Assembly: GCF_001427665.1 (NCBI RefSeq) | Contig: NZ_LMHC01000023.1 | Location: 551,261-615,260, forward strand | Direction of reading: 5' to 3' | DNA length: 64,000 nucleotides | DNA from: Caulobacter sp. Root655 | GTDB taxonomy: Bacteria; Pseudomonadota; Alphaproteobacteria; Caulobacterales; Caulobacteraceae | In this document: positions 35,106-42,352 of the stretch, one piece after another | Numbering within the stretch: the stretch's first letter is position 1 | Layout: the number at the start of each line of letters is the position of its first letter | Notes under the pieces: generated by a model | Database searches by the model: none | Told to the model about the DNA's origin: nothing | The model's input: the letters and a program-made list of their open reading frames with translations, nothing else | Made by a program: the position numbers and the translations under genes

Positions 35106-35261
35106 ATGCCTTGAGGTGGGTTGACTATGCGGCGGCTTCTGGAGGGGAGGACAGACGGGTTTTCGGCGTTGAATTCGTTGGGGAATGACGGCGGTTGCGG
35201 TGGGGACAACTTTCTCCGCTCACCTTTCTAGCGTCATCCCGGGCCTTGCCTCAGCGTCCTG

Positions 35262-35396
35262 TCCCTCCCCCTTGTGGGGAGGGTGGCGGCGAAGCCGACG
35301 GGTGGGGGCCGGTGCAGGGCGCCTATTCCCCGCGCTCAATGCGGCGGCTCCCCCACCCGACCCCTTCGGGGCCATCCTCCCCGCAAGGGGGAGGGA
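35262..35396. repeat. Palindromic intergenic repeat pair (CCCTCCCCCTTGTGGGGAGGG type)
   Basis: The left unit TCCCTCCCCCTTGTGGGGAG, then GGCGGCGAAGCCG and GGGTGGGGG, faces a right unit CCCCCACCCG, CCCCTTCGGGG and CCTCCCCGCAAGGGGGAGGGA. Same architecture as 11334, 59794 and 63678. A lone GTCATCCCGGG at 35233-35243 is the start of another repeat type. Confidence 0.85.
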
Positions 35397-35499
35397 CGAG
35401 GCGTGTTGCTGGCGGCGCGGCGGAAGAGCCTTGCCAACCGCGCGTCCTGAGCGCGAAATGACCGTATCGGGGGAAACTAAAGGCTACGTGGAGATAGCC

Positions 35500-35700
35500 A
35501 TGGCCGCCAGCTTGGACGCCCCGAGCACCGCTTCACCCGCCGCGAAGCCGCGCAAGCGCGGTCGCGCCAAGCGCAGCAGCCTGCGCTGGGCCGTGGTCGT
35601 GATGGTGTTGCTGAACGTTCTGGTGTGGGGCGGCATGATCGCCCTGACGCGCGGCCTGATCGCCTTGGGCGGTCAGCCCGGTTTGCGCCTGTTTCCCTGA
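35500..35700 (+). CDS. Small one-helix membrane protein, paralogue B
   Basis: 66 residues: a Lys/Arg-rich N-terminus (AKPRKRGRAKRSS), one helix (LRWAVVVMVLL NVLVWGGMIAL) and a short tail. Paralogue of the protein at 34431. GTGGAG six bases before the ATG supports this start; an in-frame ATG at 35458 would add 14 residues. The basic stretch before the helix fits the positive-inside rule with the N-terminus in the cytoplasm. Confidence 0.65.
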   Translation: MAASLDAPSTASPAAKPRKRGRAKRSSLRWAVVVMVLLNVLVWGGMIALTRGLIALGGQPGLRLFP

Positions 35701-35737
35701 CGGGCCGAAGAAACCGAAAGCAACGATCCGCTCTTCC

Positions 35738-36036
35738 CGTGTCCCTCTTCCCAGGGCCGGCTCCCAGGTCCCGCGACCTCCCGTGTATCCCTGAGATTTT
35801 GCCGATAGCGAGTTCTACAATCTGCTCCATATTTTGATGGAGATATGAACCATATCTGACGCACTCGCCGTCTTGGACCGACTATCCAATGCCCGTTCGC
35901 TCGAAGAGGTGGAGCAGGCCCGCCGCGATCTTCTCGCTGAGGCGTATGAACAGCGCCGCTTGATGAAGACCAATGAGTTCGAACGCAGCGCGGAGATTGG
36001 CGACACCTAGCAGGGCGGATTGGAAAGAGGGACACG
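35738..36036. mobile_element. Possible 299-bp MITE-like element
   Basis: CGTGTCCCTCTTCC (35738-35751) and its inverse GGAAAGAGGGACACG (36022-36036) bound the segment. Directly outside lie CGCTCTTCC (35729-35737) and CGCTCTTTTCC (36037-36047), like an imperfect target-site duplication. The inside is noticeably AT-richer than its surroundings, has a CTCCAT/ATGGAG hairpin and the palindrome AGATATG-aac-CATATCT (35841-35857), and holds a 53-codon open frame. No transposase is present. TC-rich sequence could produce such matches by chance, so this is tentative. Confidence 0.4.
35852..36010 (+). CDS. Possible small gene or remnant without a standard start codon
   Basis: A 53-codon frame reads like a protein: SDALAVLDRLSNARS, then a charged helix (LEEVEQARRDLLAEAYEQRR) and LMKTNEFERSAEIGDT. 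The codon where Met is expected (35852) is ATA, preceded by GGAG at 35843 or so, and it lies inside the palindrome AGATATG-aac-CATATCT. An internal TTG could serve instead. It may be a remnant whose start was lost, or a gene using a rare start. Its codon use is less GC-biased than neighbours. Confidence 0.3.
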   Translation: MSDALAVLDRLSNARSLEEVEQARRDLLAEAYEQRRLMKTNEFERSAEIGDT

Positions 36037-36074
36037 CGCTCTTTTCCCACTGCTTGAGCCCCTTCGCCCACCCC

Positions 36075-36383
36075 CTAGATCGGCATCCGCATGATTTCCT
36101 GATAGGCCGAGATCACCTGGTCGCGGACGGCCATCACCGTGTCGAGGCTGGCCTCGGCCGACGAGATGGCGGTGACGACGTCGATCAGTTCGGCCTTGCC
36201 GGCCGCCTGCTGGCCGATCTTCATTTCGGCCGCCTTGGTCTGGTGCAGGGTGTCGGTCATGGCCGACTTCAGCATCTCGCCGAAATCCATGCCCTTCTTG
36301 ACCTCGCCGACCCCGCCCAGCGACGGCGTGGCCATCGAACCCTGGGCGGCGTAGGCCTTGGCGGCCGCGAGCGCGGTGATCAT
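36075..36383 (-). CDS. fliE: Flagellar hook-basal body protein FliE
   Basis: 102 residues; the C-terminal half carries the FliE signature (IDVVTAISSAEASLDTVMAV then RDQVISAYQEIMRMPI). FliE joins the MS ring to the rod and is exported early. It follows flgC by 10 bp as the last gene of flgB-flgC-fliE, the standard alphaproteobacterial arrangement. The N-terminus is shorter than in enteric FliE, as is usual here. Confidence 0.95.
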   Translation of the reverse strand: MITALAAAKAYAAQGSMATPSLGGVGEVKKGMDFGEMLKSAMTDTLHQTKAAEMKIGQQAAGKAELIDVVTAISSAEASLDTVMAVRDQVISAYQEIMRMPI

Positions 36384-36393
36384 CGGCTAGCCC

Positions 36394-36813
36394 TTACTTG
36401 CGCAGGATGTCGAGGGTGCGCGATTCCATGGCGCGCGACGTCTCGATGACATTGAGATTGGCTTCGTAGGCGCGTTGCGCCTCCTTCATGTCCAGCGCCT
36501 CGACCAGGGTGTCGACGTTGGGCAGCTTCATGTAGCCCTGGGCGTCGGCCGCCGGATTGCCGGGCTCGTAGACGGTGCGGAAGTCCTTGCGGTCGGGATC
36601 GACGCGAGCCATCGACACGCCCTCGGCGCCGGCCACCGTCATCGGGCGGAACACCGGCACCTGGCGGCGATAGGGGTCGCCGCCCGGCGTGCGGGCCGTG
36701 GAATTGGCGTTGGCGATGTTCTCGGCGATCACCCGCATCCGGCCCTGCTGGGCCTTCAGGGCGCTGGCGGCGACTTGCATGGTCGCCATCGACTGGGAGC
36801 GGATCTCAGGCAT
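36394..36813 (-). CDS. flgC: Flagellar proximal rod protein FlgC
   Basis: 139 residues. N-terminal rod motif (ALKAQQGRMRVIAENIANANS, split: AQQGRMRVIAENIANANS) and a C-terminal motif (EALDMKEAQRAYEANLNVI) are the D0 helices shared by rod and hook proteins, along with GGDPYRRQVPVF. FlgC builds the proximal rod with FlgB and FlgF. Middle gene of the flgBC-fliE operon, 11 bp after flgB. Confidence 0.96.
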   Translation of the reverse strand: MPEIRSQSMATMQVAASALKAQQGRMRVIAENIANANSTARTPGGDPYRRQVPVFRPMTVAGAEGVSMARVDPDRKDFRTVYEPGNPAADAQGYMKLPNVDTLVEALDMKEAQRAYEANLNVIETSRAMESRTLDILRK

Positions 36814-36824
36814 CTTAAGTCTCC

Positions 36825-37271
36825 TTAGCCGCCCGGACGGCGCGTGGCCGTCTTCAGCATCTGCATCGATTTCTGGTAGAAGCCGACCGCCGCGTCGTAG
36901 TTCATCCGCGCGTCGGTCATCTTCAGCATCTGGTCCTCGAGCGTCACCGAATTGCCGTCGAGGGTGGTCTCGGTGTCGGCGCCCTCCGGCGAGCGCCAGA
37001 CGCTGGCCGGCCTGGACGGCGCCATGTGGGCGGCGCTGGTGGCGATCATCTGGACGCCCGAGGTCGCCGTTCCCACCGGTCCGCCGCGATAGGGCTGGCC
37101 CGTGGTCTGCGACGCCAGCGACGCCTGGAAGGTGTAGGCCTTCAGGTCGCGCGGCCGGTAATCCGGCGTATCGCCGTTGGCGACGTTCTGCGCGATGACC
37201 TTCTGCCGTTCGGACAGATAGCCCATGCGGCTCTTGAGCATCGCGAAGAGAGGAATGTCATCGGGACCCAT
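36825..37271 (-). CDS. flgB: Flagellar proximal rod protein FlgB
   Basis: 148 residues: rod-type N-terminal helix (LSERQKVIAQNVANGDTPDY), then a segment with PRDL, and a C-terminal helix (MTDARMNYDAAVGFYQKSMQ). First gene of flgB-flgC-fliE. The ATG at 37271 is used; a longer frame from 37325 runs over the CtrA box and is unlikely. The CtrA box lies only 22 bp from this start, so the true start could be the internal Met in MLKSRM, or transcription begins close to it. Confidence 0.95.
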   Translation of the reverse strand: MGPDDIPLFAMLKSRMGYLSERQKVIAQNVANGDTPDYRPRDLKAYTFQASLASQTTGQPYRGGPVGTATSGVQMIATSAAHMAPSRPASVWRSPEGADTETTLDGNSVTLEDQMLKMTDARMNYDAAVGFYQKSMQMLKTATRRPGG

Positions 37272-37292
37272 GCCGTCATGGTGAAGAAACAG

Positions 37293-37309
37293 GGTTAATC
37301 CAGCCTTAA
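37293..37309. promoter_or_regulatory. Perfect CtrA box in the flgB/fliO divergent gap
   Basis: On the minus strand it reads TTAA-GGCTGGA-TTAACC, an exact match to TTAA-N7-TTAACC. It lies between flgB (start 37271) and fliO (start 37371), so one phosphorylated CtrA dimer could serve both directions. Confidence 0.85.
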
Positions 37310-37370
37310 GAACCTTGGGGCACACCAGGGGTGCGGCTCCGCGTCGCGCCCTTTTGCACCGTCAGGCGAC

Positions 37371-37697
37371 ATGAACTTCGACTTCGTTGAACTGATCCGC
37401 GCCGTCGCCGCCCTGGCCATCACCCTGGGGCTGGTCGGGCTGGCCGGCGTGGCCCTGCGCAAGTTCGGCCCCGACGCCATGTCGCGCCTGTCGATCCTGC
37501 GCAAGGAACGGCGGATGCAGGTGGTCGAGACCCTGGCCCTGGACCCCACGCGGCGCCTGGTGCTGTTCACCCTCGACGGCGAGGAGCGCCTGCTGGTGCT
37601 GGGCGACGGCAAGCTGCTGGAATGGGGCCCCAAGCCGGTGGCGACGGCGCCGGTCTCGATCGCCAAGATCTCTTCCTCGACGGGGCCCGTGGTCTGA
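37371..37697 (+). CDS. fliO: Flagellar biosynthesis protein FliO
   Basis: 108 residues: an N-terminal membrane helix (about 8-28, AVAALAITLGLVGLAGVALR) and a small cytoplasmic domain (LSILRKERRMQVVETLALDP, TRRLVLFTLDGEERLLVLG). FliO is an accessory that stabilises FliP during assembly of the export gate. Its stop overlaps the fliP start (TGATG), so the two are coupled. It is divergent from flgB across the CtrA box. Confidence 0.93.
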   Translation: MNFDFVELIRAVAALAITLGLVGLAGVALRKFGPDAMSRLSILRKERRMQVVETLALDPTRRLVLFTLDGEERLLVLGDGKLLEWGPKPVATAPVSIAKISSSTGPVV

Positions 37698-38494
37698 TGC
37701 GCGGTTTCCTCAAGCTGATCACCGGCGCCGACCCCAAGGACCTGCGCCAGGCGGCGATCATCGCGGTGCTGGCCGGCCTGGTCACGGTGCTGGGCCCGGC
37801 GGCCGCCGTCGCCCAATCGGCGATCAATGTCGACCTGGGCACCGGCGCGGGCCTGTCCGAGCGCGTGGTGCAGATGGTCGGCCTGCTGACCGTGCTGAGC
37901 CTGGCGCCGTCGATCGTCATCATGACCACCTCGTTCGTGCGGATCGTCGTGGTGCTGGGCCTGCTGCGCACCGCCATCGGCGTGCAGCAGAGCCCGCCCA
38001 ACCCGGTGATCATCAGCCTGGCCCTGTTCCTGACCGCCATCGTCATGGGTCCGACCTTCGAGAAGTCCTACGACGAGGGCGTCAAGCCGCTGCTCGACAA
38101 GCAGATGGAGATGCCCGAGGCGTTCGACGCCGCCGCCCAGCCTGTGAAGGTCTTCATGCTGCGGCAGGTGGACCAGGACGACCTGGCGCTGTTCATCCGC
38201 CTGTCGAAGATCGAGAAGCCCAAGACCGCCGCCGACACGCCACTCAAGGTGGTCACCCCGGCCTTCATGATCTCGGAACTGAAGCGCGCCTTCGAGATCG
38301 GCTTCCTGCTGTTCATCCCGTTCCTGGTCATCGACCTGGTGGTCGCCAGCGTGCTGATGAGCATGGGCATGATGATGCTGCCGCCCGCCAGCGTCAGCCT
38401 GCCGTTCAAGCTGATCTTCTTCGTGCTAGTGGACGGCTGGCGACTCGTCGCCGGCAGCCTGGTCGAGAGCTTCCAGCGCGGCGCCGGCGGCTAG
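37697..38494 (+). CDS. fliP: Flagellar export channel protein FliP
   Basis: 265 residues. It starts with a signal-sequence-like helix (AAIIAVLAGLVTVLGPAAAVA) and has four further helices: LLTVLSLAPSIVIMTTSFVR, PVIISLALFLTAIVM and the C-terminal FLVIDLVVASVLMSMGMMML. FliP pentamers form the core of the FliPQR export channel. The ATG overlaps the fliO stop. FliQ and FliR are encoded elsewhere in the window (10.2-11.2 kb), as in C. crescentus, where fliP is also separate from fliQR. Confidence 0.97.
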   Translation: MRGFLKLITGADPKDLRQAAIIAVLAGLVTVLGPAAAVAQSAINVDLGTGAGLSERVVQMVGLLTVLSLAPSIVIMTTSFVRIVVVLGLLRTAIGVQQSPPNPVIISLALFLTAIVMGPTFEKSYDEGVKPLLDKQMEMPEAFDAAAQPVKVFMLRQVDQDDLALFIRLSKIEKPKTAADTPLKVVTPAFMISELKRAFEIGFLLFIPFLVIDLVVASVLMSMGMMMLPPASVSLPFKLIFFVLVDGWRLVAGSLVESFQRGAGG

Positions 38495-38521
38495 AAAACA
38501 AGAAGAAGCAGAAGAACAACG

Positions 38522-39433
38522 ATGGGCGTTTTCGTACTGGGGTCGATCAATCTGGACGCCGTGGCGCGGGTCGACGACCTGCCGCGGCCGGGCGAGACGG
38601 TGGCCGGCATTTCGCTGGAGCTGTTCCCGGGCGGCAAGGGCGCCAACCAGGCGGTGGCCGCCGCCCGGATGGGCGTGGCGACCCGGCTGATGGGCGCGGT
38701 CGGCAAGGAAGACAGCGGCCCCAGCCTGAAGGCCAAGCTGGCCGGCTACGGCGTGCAGGTCTCCGACGTCATGGAGCTGCCGTCGATCCCCACCGGCCAG
38801 GCCCACGTCTGGGTGTCCAACAGCGGCGAGAACATGATCGTCGTCACCGGCGGCGCCAACGCCACGCTCACCCCCTCGCATGTGGCCGCCACGGCGCTGG
38901 AGGGCCAGCGCGTGCTGCTGTGCCAGCTGGAAACCCCGGCCCCCGCCATCGAGGCCCTGTTCCGGGCCGGCGTGGCCAAGGGCGCCCTGCGCATCCTCAA
39001 CGCGGCCCCCGCCCTGCCCCAGGGCGCGGCGCTGTTCCCGCTGACCGACATCCTGATCCTCAACCAGACCGAACTGGCCACCTACGCCCGGCTGGGCCAC
39101 GAGCCGTCGCGCCTGGAAGAGGTCTCGCGGGTCGCCCGCAAGCTGATGAGCCGCCCCGACCAGACGGTGATCGTCACCCTCGGTTCGGCCGGCGTGGCCA
39201 CCGTGCGCCGCGACGAGGCCTTCCTGGTCGAGGGCCGCAAGGTCAAGGCCGTCGACACCACCGGGGCCGGCGACTGCTTCTGCGGAGCCCTGGCCGCCTG
39301 CCTGGCGGGCAACATGGACCTGCGCGAGGCCGTCGAGCAGGCCAACGCCGCCGCCGCCCTGTCGGTGCAGAAGGCCGGCGCCGCCCCGTCGATGCCCAGC
39401 CGTCGCGAGGTGGAGGCGTTCCTGAAGGGGTGA
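38522..39433 (+). CDS. rbsK: Ribokinase
   Basis: 303 residues. Complete ribokinase pattern: VLGSINLDAVARVDDLPRPG, the sugar-binding LFPGGKGANQAVAAARMG and the catalytic signature DTTGAGDCFCGALAACLAG. It phosphorylates D-ribose at O5. It starts 27 bp after fliP on the same strand with AAGAAGAAC before the ATG, so it may be read through from the flagellar promoter, or have its own. No ribose transporter is nearby. Confidence 0.9.
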   Translation: MGVFVLGSINLDAVARVDDLPRPGETVAGISLELFPGGKGANQAVAAARMGVATRLMGAVGKEDSGPSLKAKLAGYGVQVSDVMELPSIPTGQAHVWVSNSGENMIVVTGGANATLTPSHVAATALEGQRVLLCQLETPAPAIEALFRAGVAKGALRILNAAPALPQGAALFPLTDILILNQTELATYARLGHEPSRLEEVSRVARKLMSRPDQTVIVTLGSAGVATVRRDEAFLVEGRKVKAVDTTGAGDCFCGALAACLAGNMDLREAVEQANAAAALSVQKAGAAPSMPSRREVEAFLKG

Positions 39434-39526
39434 GGCCTCGCCGCGCACGATCATGAAGTAAGGTTCATTTGCACGGCGGCGCTTTAGCCTGCCCTCTCTC
39501 GCCAACATCGCGGGAGCTTGGAACAC

Positions 39527-40978
39527 ATGGTCGGCAGAATCTTCGCCGCGGGCGTCGCCGTCCTCACCGCGGCCTTCGCCGTCGCCGCGCCGCTCACCGT
39601 CCAGGCCGCTCCGGACGCTCGCGCCCAACGGACCGACGCCATCGTCCGCCGGGCCATCGCCGATAGCCGCATTCCCGGCCTGCAGATCGCGGTGGTCAAG
39701 GACGGCAAGGTGGTGCTGGAACGCGCCTACGGCGTCGCCAACCTGCAGACGCCCGCTCCCGTGACGGACCAGACCATCTTCTCGATCAATTCGATCACCA
39801 AGGCCTTCACCGGCGTGGCGGCGATGCGGGAGGTCGAGGCCGGCCGCCTGGACCTGTCCAAGCCGGTCTCGGCCTATCTCGACGACCTGCCGCAAGCCTG
39901 GCGCGAGGTCACGATCCGCCAGCTTCTCAGCCACACCTCGGGCCTGCCCAACATCATCAACAACGCGACGGGCAAGATGAAGGGCGCGACCGAAGCCGAG
40001 GCGTGGGCCTGGGCCGCCGCCCAGCCGATGGCCTTCGAGCCTGGCGAACGGTTCAGTTACAACCAGACCAACTACGGCCTGATCCAACAGGTGATCAACA
40101 AACTGGAAGGCCGACCGCGGGACGCCACCGTGGCCGATCCGCAGTTTCAATTGGTCGGCATGACCCGCACGGTGTTTGGCGACAGCCGCGACGTCATTCC
40201 TGGCAAGGCCGCCGGCTACGCCTATCGCTATCCGGACCCCGCCGCCCCGGGGGTTCTCAAGCCGGTCCAGGAAGAGTTCGAGCCGCTGCACCGCGCGGCC
40301 TCGGGCCTCAACAGCACCGCCGACGACATGGCGCGCTGGATGATCGCCATCATGGACGGCCGCCTGCTCAAGCCCGCGGCGCGTCAGACGATGTGGACGC
40401 CCGTCGCTTTCAACAACGGCCAGGCCGGCCAGTGGGGCATGGGCTGGGTGGTCATGCCGCGCCCCGACCACCCAGCGGTCGGCATGACGGGCGGCAGTCG
40501 CGCCGCCATGCGGCTCTATCCCCAGGATGGCGTCGGCGTGGTCATTCTGACCAACCTCTCGGGCGCGACGCCCGAAGACCTGATCGACGAGATCGCCGCC
40601 CTCTACATTCCCAGCATGAAACTGACCGGCGTCTCCGGCCTGCGGGCCGCGCTGCGGGCCCGGGGCTTCGAGAACGCGCCGGCCGTCCTGGCCGAGCTTC
40701 GCCGCCAGGATCCGGGCTTCAAGCCCGCCGAACTGGAACTGAACGACTGGGGCTATCGCCTGCTCACCACCGGCAAGTCCAAGGAAGGGCTGGCGGTGCT
40801 GAAGATCGGCGCCGAGCTCTACCCCGACAGCGGTAACGCCTTCGACAGCCTGGCCGAGGCCTATCAAGTGAATGGCGACCGCGCCGAGGCGATCCGCAAC
40901 TACCGGCGCTCGCTGGAACTAGACCCGAAGAACACCAACGCGGCGGGTCGCCTCAAGGCGCTGGAAACGCCGGCCTGA
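39527..40978 (+). CDS. Secreted serine hydrolase (beta-lactamase fold) with C-terminal TPR
   Basis: 483 residues: signal peptide (ending near VQA), a class C beta-lactamase/DD-peptidase-like domain (about 35-345) with the nucleophile motif SITK (Ser89, Lys92), the YxN-type motif in FSYNQTNYG and MTGGSRAAM near the third active-site strand, then a tetratricopeptide-like C-terminus (about 420-483, AFDSLAEAYQVNGDRAEAIRN). Members are esterases, D-aminopeptidases or peptidases rather than true lactamases. ATG 39527 is preferred over TTG 39518. No neighbouring partner gene is obvious. Confidence 0.88.
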   Translation: MVGRIFAAGVAVLTAAFAVAAPLTVQAAPDARAQRTDAIVRRAIADSRIPGLQIAVVKDGKVVLERAYGVANLQTPAPVTDQTIFSINSITKAFTGVAAMREVEAGRLDLSKPVSAYLDDLPQAWREVTIRQLLSHTSGLPNIINNATGKMKGATEAEAWAWAAAQPMAFEPGERFSYNQTNYGLIQQVINKLEGRPRDATVADPQFQLVGMTRTVFGDSRDVIPGKAAGYAYRYPDPAAPGVLKPVQEEFEPLHRAASGLNSTADDMARWMIAIMDGRLLKPAARQTMWTPVAFNNGQAGQWGMGWVVMPRPDHPAVGMTGGSRAAMRLYPQDGVGVVILTNLSGATPEDLIDEIAALYIPSMKLTGVSGLRAALRARGFENAPAVLAELRRQDPGFKPAELELNDWGYRLLTTGKSKEGLAVLKIGAELYPDSGNAFDSLAEAYQVNGDRAEAIRNYRRSLELDPKNTNAAGRLKALETPA

Positions 40979-40982
40979 TGGC

Positions 40983-41483
40983 TCAAGCCGCGCGGATGCC
41001 GCTATGCTGGCCGGCGTCCTGCGAGCCGACCACCGCGTCGTAGCCGAGGATCATGTCGACGTCGCGGCCGTTGCTGGCCAGCGGCAGGCGCAGCCACAGG
41101 ATCGACATGTGCGGCGAGCCCTTCCAGGCCAGGCTGTGCACGCCGACGCCGGGACGGCGCTCGTTGACGACCTTGTCCAGTTGCTCGCGCCAGTATTCGA
41201 CGGCGGCGCTGTTGTAGACGTCGTTCAGGGCCTTGCCGGTGATCTCCCGGCCATAGACCGAGTAGAGACCGGTGCCGGCCAACCGCAGGCGGTAGTCCAC
41301 AGCCCCGTCGAGGTCACGCTTGACGTCGATCAGGCTGACGGTGGGCAGCATGCGCTTGATGCTGGTGGGATGCAGGTCAACGCGCGCGGGGAGGCTAGCC
41401 CCCCGACGGAGGGACGCCCAGTAGGCGAACATCTCCTGGTGAGCACGGGCCGCCGTAGCGGATGCGCTCAGCTGCGCGTTCAT
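40983..41483 (-). CDS. PAS-domain protein (PAS_5/DUF1488-like)
   Basis: 166 residues with no membrane segment. The body matches the alphaproteobacterial stand-alone PAS family: HPTSIKRMLPTVSLIDV, DYRLRLAGTGLYSVYGREITGK, LNDVY and a C-terminal IPL-type sheet with MILGYDAVVGS. These small single-PAS proteins are thought to sense or scaffold. The ATG at 41483 follows AAGGAA; a longer reading to 41525 crosses GANTC sites. Its upstream region carries an unusual cluster of five GANTC sites, so cell-cycle-dependent expression is possible. Confidence 0.8.
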   Translation of the reverse strand: MNAQLSASATAARAHQEMFAYWASLRRGASLPARVDLHPTSIKRMLPTVSLIDVKRDLDGAVDYRLRLAGTGLYSVYGREITGKALNDVYNSAAVEYWREQLDKVVNERRPGVGVHSLAWKGSPHMSILWLRLPLASNGRDVDMILGYDAVVGSQDAGQHSGIRAA

Positions 41484-41488
41484 CTTCA

Positions 41489-41593
41489 GATTCCTTAACA
41501 AGCCGTTGGAATCACGACGATTCACTATGTCTTAAGGACCGAATCGCCGCCAGCGAAAATCGCGGCCTACAGCAAAGATTCCCTCGAAGAGTC
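41489..41593. promoter_or_regulatory. Cluster of five GANTC (CcrM) sites upstream of the PAS gene
   Basis: GANTC occurs at 41489-41493, 41509-41513, 41519-41523, 41541-41545 and 41589-41593, five sites in 105 bp. At about 68% GC a random site is expected roughly every 340 bp, and the motif is generally rare in Caulobacter. This density in front of a small sensor gene suggests control by methylation state. Confidence 0.5.
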
Positions 41594-41608
41594 AATCCGC
41601 AAGCGAAA

Positions 41609-41637
41609 CGCCCGGCTCCCGCGAGGGATGCCGGGCG
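41609..41637 (-). terminator. Terminator hairpin after mucR
   Basis: CGCCCGGC (41609-41616) pairs with GCCGGGCG (41630-41637), and in the minus direction TTTCG follows. An additional short ATTAACGTTAAT palindrome lies at about 41679-41690, nearer the stop of the mucR gene at 41719. Confidence 0.65.
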
Positions 41638-41718
41638 TGGCTGGAATTTGCGCGGAAACGGCGCAAGCGCTTGTTTGAATTAACGTTAATGAACGCTCAG
41701 ACTCAGCTTGAGCGTATC

Positions 41719-42135
41719 CTAGCGCCCTTTGCGGACCGGTTTGCGGCCGCCCTGCCCCAGGCCCATCTGCTTGGCCAGATCCGACCGCGCCTTGGCGTAA
41801 TTGGGCGCCACCATGGGATAGTCCTTCGAAAGGTCCCACTTGGCCCGATACTGTTCGGGGCTCAAATCGTACTGGGTCCGCAGGTGCCGCTTCAGCGACT
41901 TGAACTTCCGGCCGTCCTCGAGACAGACCAGATAGTCCGGCGTGATCGAACGCCGGACCGACACCGCCGGCTCCTTGCTGACCGCCGACGCCTCGGCCTC
42001 GCCCCCGACGCTGGCCAGCGCCCCGTGCACGCAGCGGATCAGCCCCGGCACGTCCGATGCGGCGATGTGGTTGCCCCCGACATAGGCGGCGACCAGGCTG
42101 GCCGTGATCTCGATGAGTTCGGACTGTTCGTCCAT
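41719..42135 (-). CDS. mucR: MucR/Ros-family transcriptional regulator (MucR2-like)
   Basis: 138 residues with the standard opening (ITASLVAAYVGGNHIAASDV) and the Ros/MucR zinc-finger region VCLEDGRKFKSLKRHLRT, then a basic C-terminus (GLGQGGRKPVRKGR). In C. crescentus, MucR1 and MucR2 repress genes of the S-to-G1 programme and interact with the CtrA/SciP circuit. The gene lies near the fliP cluster, as mucR2 does in C. crescentus, which supports orthology. Of the usual Cys2His2 ligands the second Cys is Asp and the final His is replaced (HLRTQY), so zinc binding may be altered. Confidence 0.93.
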   Translation of the reverse strand: MDEQSELIEITASLVAAYVGGNHIAASDVPGLIRCVHGALASVGGEAEASAVSKEPAVSVRRSITPDYLVCLEDGRKFKSLKRHLRTQYDLSPEQYRAKWDLSKDYPMVAPNYAKARSDLAKQMGLGQGGRKPVRKGR

Positions 42136-42173
42136 GTGTATCCGTGCTCCCCCGACTCCCTTGGTCCTGATGG

Positions 42174-42192
42174 ATCCAATTGAGTTTTGGAT
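42174..42192. promoter_or_regulatory. ATCCAA-N7-TTGGAT dyad upstream of mucR
   Basis: A perfect 6-bp inverted repeat with a 7-base AT-rich spacer (TTGAGTT), 39-57 bp before the mucR start. It fits an autoregulatory operator by position. A GANTC site (GACTC) lies at 42154-42158. Confidence 0.35.
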
Positions 42193-42352
42193 AGCAGATT
42201 ATGACCTTCCGGCAACATAGACGCGAGGTCATCCTGGGTAGATGTCGGCAGGTCGACAGACCTTGATCGCCACCTGTACATCCTTCAGTTGAACTAAACT
42301 CTTGGTTTCTGGACGACAGTATTCGTCGAATGCGTTCGACGGTCGTGGCGAA

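Noticed and set aside
34715..35209. A 164-residue minus-strand open frame
   Set aside because: Arg/Gly/Pro-rich, lies inside the 403-bp repeat element, and has no ribosome binding site. A possible stable-RNA origin (tmRNA, RNase P) was considered but none of their conserved motifs are present.
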